DNA of 64,000 nucleotides from Paraburkholderia xenovorans LB400 (lineage in GTDB: Bacteria > Pseudomonadota > Gammaproteobacteria > Burkholderiales > Burkholderiaceae): assembly GCF_000013645.1 (NCBI RefSeq), contig NC_007952.1:2418001-2482000 (forward strand), given 5' to 3'. The translations under genes and the position numbers were made by a program. Each line of letters begins with the position of its first letter. Position 1 is the stretch's first letter. Under the pieces are notes generated by a model. It did no database searches and was not told the origin of the DNA. It saw only the letters and a program-made list of their open reading frames with translations. Below, in pieces: positions 62,365 through 64,000 of the stretch.

Positions 62365-63812
62365 GGATTGCTTTGCGGCACGGCGCACCATTTATTGCCG
62401 AGGTCCGCGTCCGACAACGCGTCGGCGAATTCAGCCGGACTGGCGGGGCGGCTGAACAGGTAGCCCTGCAACATGTCGCAACCCATCTCGAAGAGAGCCG
62501 TTGCCTGCTCGCGCGTTTCCACGCCCTCGGCTGTCGCCGTCATGCCGAGGGCGTGCGCCATTGTCACCACGGCATGCGTGATCGCAACCGACTCGCGATC
62601 GTGCGGCAGGCTCTGAATGAAAGAGCGATCGATCTTCAGATTGTGCAAGGCGAAGCGTTTCAGATACGACAGCGACGCATAGCCCGTACCGAAGTCGTCG
62701 ATAGAGAGCCTGACGCCGAGTTTCACAAGCGCCGCCACGGTCGCCGACACAGCCGGCTCGTCCGGCATCAGCCCACGCTCGGTGATTTCCAGTTGCAGCG
62801 CCGATGCGTCGAGCCCGCTGCGTTCGAGGCACGCGGCAACGTGCCGCACGAGATGTTCGTTGAACTGCAGCGGCGAAATGTTCACGGAGACAGCCACATG
62901 CGGCGCAAAACTCCAACGCCATTGACCGGCCTGGGCGCAGGCCTGTTCCAGCACCCAGTCGCCGATGCTTTCCATCAGGCCCGCCTCCTCGGCAACCGGT
63001 ATGAACTCGGCGGGCGCGACGTCGCCCAATTCGCCGCTGGTCCAGCGCAGCAGCGCTTCGGCGCCCACCGTCTCGCCCGAAGCGCTGTCCACTATCGGCT
63101 GATAAACGAGCTTCAGTTCGCCGGCGGCGCGCGCGTGGCGCAATAACGTTTCGATCCTGAAGCGGCGTTGCAACTGGTCTTGCATGTCTTTGTTGAAAAA
63201 TTCCGCGCGGCCGCTCTGCTTCGCGCGACGCATGGCGGAGCCGGCGTCGCGAATCAGCGCGGAGGCGTCGCGAGTGTCATGAACAGAGCGGGCCATGCCG
63301 ATCGACACGCCCAGGTAATACTCAGCGCCGGCAACCTCGAACGGCACGGCAAACAGGTCGAGGATGCGCTGCGCGAATGCGACGAGCGTCAGCGGATTGC
63401 CGTGGTCGTCGGCGACGATGAGGAATCCGTCGCTACCGATGCGTCCCAGCAGGCCTTGCTGATCCATCAGGCCGGCGAGCCGGCTCGCGGCGTCGCGCAG
63501 AATGCTGTCGCCGAGATCGTAGCCACCGATGTCGTTGATCTTGCTGAAGCCGTCGAGGTCGATGAACAGTACCCCAACGCGCGCGGCGCGCGGCGATTTC
63601 AGCAACTGCTGAAGGCACTCGGCAATATAGACGCGATTGTGCAAACGCGTGAGCGAATCGAGCACCAACGCATAGCCCGAGTGATGAACGGCGTTCGGCT
63701 GAACAGGATTCGAGCCGTGACGCACAGGCAGTGCGGCTTCGTCGTGAGGCAAGCGGGAGACTGAATCCCGTCCACTCACTTTCATGCGCGCAATAGTCGC
63801 AGGGAGAGTCAT
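62361..63812 (-). CDS. Cyclic-di-GMP phosphodiesterase (degenerate GGDEF plus EAL)
   Basis: This 483-residue soluble protein has no membrane or sensor domain. The GGDEF domain (about 48-205) carries GSDGF instead of the catalytic motif, so it is unlikely to make c-di-GMP. The EAL domain (about 220-465) is intact: GAEALLRW, NISPLQF, EITE, DDFGTGYASL and GVET. It therefore should hydrolyse c-di-GMP, with the GGDEF domain possibly binding GTP. The ATG at 63810-63812 has CAGGAG upstream. Confidence 0.92.
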   Translation of the reverse strand: MTLPATIARMKVSGRDSVSRLPHDEAALPVRHGSNPVQPNAVHHSGYALVLDSLTRLHNRVYIAECLQQLLKSPRAARVGVLFIDLDGFSKINDIGGYDLGDSILRDAASRLAGLMDQQGLLGRIGSDGFLIVADDHGNPLTLVAFAQRILDLFAVPFEVAGAEYYLGVSIGMARSVHDTRDASALIRDAGSAMRRAKQSGRAEFFNKDMQDQLQRRFRIETLLRHARAAGELKLVYQPIVDSASGETVGAEALLRWTSGELGDVAPAEFIPVAEEAGLMESIGDWVLEQACAQAGQWRWSFAPHVAVSVNISPLQFNEHLVRHVAACLERSGLDASALQLEITERGLMPDEPAVSATVAALVKLGVRLSIDDFGTGYASLSYLKRFALHNLKIDRSFIQSLPHDRESVAITHAVVTMAHALGMTATAEGVETREQATALFEMGCDMLQGYLFSRPASPAEFADALSDADLGNKWCAVPQSNP

Positions 63813-63899
63813 CTTTGCACTCCTGTGCTTGATACTTCAACCGGGGAAGATAGCCGGAAATGCATCGGACGACCGCTTCAGTGTCCACCGCTCCAACCA

Positions 63900-64000
63900 C
63901 TATGCATGAGCGAACATCTTTTGATCCGCATCGCGAATTGACAGATGGAACAGGAGCATGGAGACTTCGGCGAGCGGCATGATGTGAAACACCTCGGGGG
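63900..64000 (-). CDS. Possible C-terminal end of a gene running off the right edge
   Basis: A minus-strand frame is open from the window edge to a TAG at 63900-63902 and encodes about 32 residues ending in DADQKMFAHA. The composition looks coding-like, but it is too short for family assignment, and the frame could be open by chance. Confidence 0.22.
   Translation of the reverse strand, partial: PEVFHIMPLAEVSMLLFHLSIRDADQKMFAHA

Noticed and set aside
1..64000. tRNA, rRNA, prophage or insertion sequence
   Set aside because: No cloverleaf-forming segment, rRNA core sequence, integrase, transposase or terminal inverted repeat was recognised by reading. Covariance and profile searches were not possible here.

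Overview
The window is GC-rich, densely coded DNA with the gene content of a Burkholderiales chromosome, most probably Paraburkholderia or a close Burkholderia relative. The evidence is gene content, not an rRNA: a salicylate-type RND efflux operon with an llpE gene, a classical Burkholderia porin, three DUF4148 secreted proteins, a DUF3348/DUF802/OmpA/DUF2894 operon, and a giant NAD-dependent glutamate dehydrogenase. No rRNA, tRNA, CRISPR array, prophage or intact insertion sequence was seen.

Layout. 1-7.5 kb: the RND pump operon llpE-adaptor-permease-outer membrane factor on the minus strand (the last gene is cut by the window edge), divergent from its LysR regulator. 7.7-9.4 kb: a DUF4148 protein, a candidate 24-residue microprotein and a secreted purine nucleoside permease-like protein. 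9.6-18.5 kb: an aldo/keto reductase, a CDF metal exporter, the ~1,613-residue glutamate dehydrogenase, and a translationally coupled M14 carboxypeptidase and alpha/beta hydrolase. 18.8-22.7 kb: a phosphonate ABC importer phnCDE followed by a DMT-family permease. 22.7-27.2 kb: the GABA module, a MocR/GabR regulator divergent from gabT-gabD. 27.2-29.2 kb: a quinone reductase-like MDR enzyme, a Gfo/Idh/MocA gene fragment and a second DUF4148 protein. 29.3-35.2 kb: a carnitine catabolic cluster (CdhR-type regulator, CaiX-type binding protein, dehydrocarnitine cleavage enzyme, carnitine dehydrogenase, thioesterase, esterase). 35.3-40.7 kb: an orphan response regulator, a HAD phosphatase, a secreted unknown protein and a secreted modular glycoside hydrolase-like protein. 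41.8-47.0 kb: a periplasmic single-cysteine MsrA, a CcdA-thioredoxin fusion, and an OmpR-type two-component pair. 47.5-52.5 kb: a porin, a truncated adenylate cyclase membrane domain, a third DUF4148 protein, TerB-like, NhaR-like and TerC proteins and a zinc ribbon protein. 52.6-56.8 kb: a four-gene operon of uncharacterised families. 56.9-63.8 kb: an NmrA-like reductase, two LysR regulators, a DadA-like oxidase, a second aldo/keto reductase and an EAL phosphodiesterase.

How genes work together. The 30-35 kb cluster should import L-carnitine and convert it through 3-dehydrocarnitine and betainyl-CoA to glycine betaine. gabT and gabD convert GABA to succinate, and the large glutamate dehydrogenase could return the glutamate formed to 2-oxoglutarate. 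The MsrA and the CcdA-thioredoxin protein probably form an envelope methionine sulfoxide repair pair. The most interesting candidate for an undescribed system is the 52.6-56.8 kb operon. It encodes a MotA/ExbB/ZorA-like membrane protein with a ~500-residue helical tail, a MotB/ZorB-like OmpA partner that keeps the membrane aspartate, and two soluble accessory proteins. It looks like an ion-driven envelope machine, but neither its output nor any defence role can be read from the sequence.
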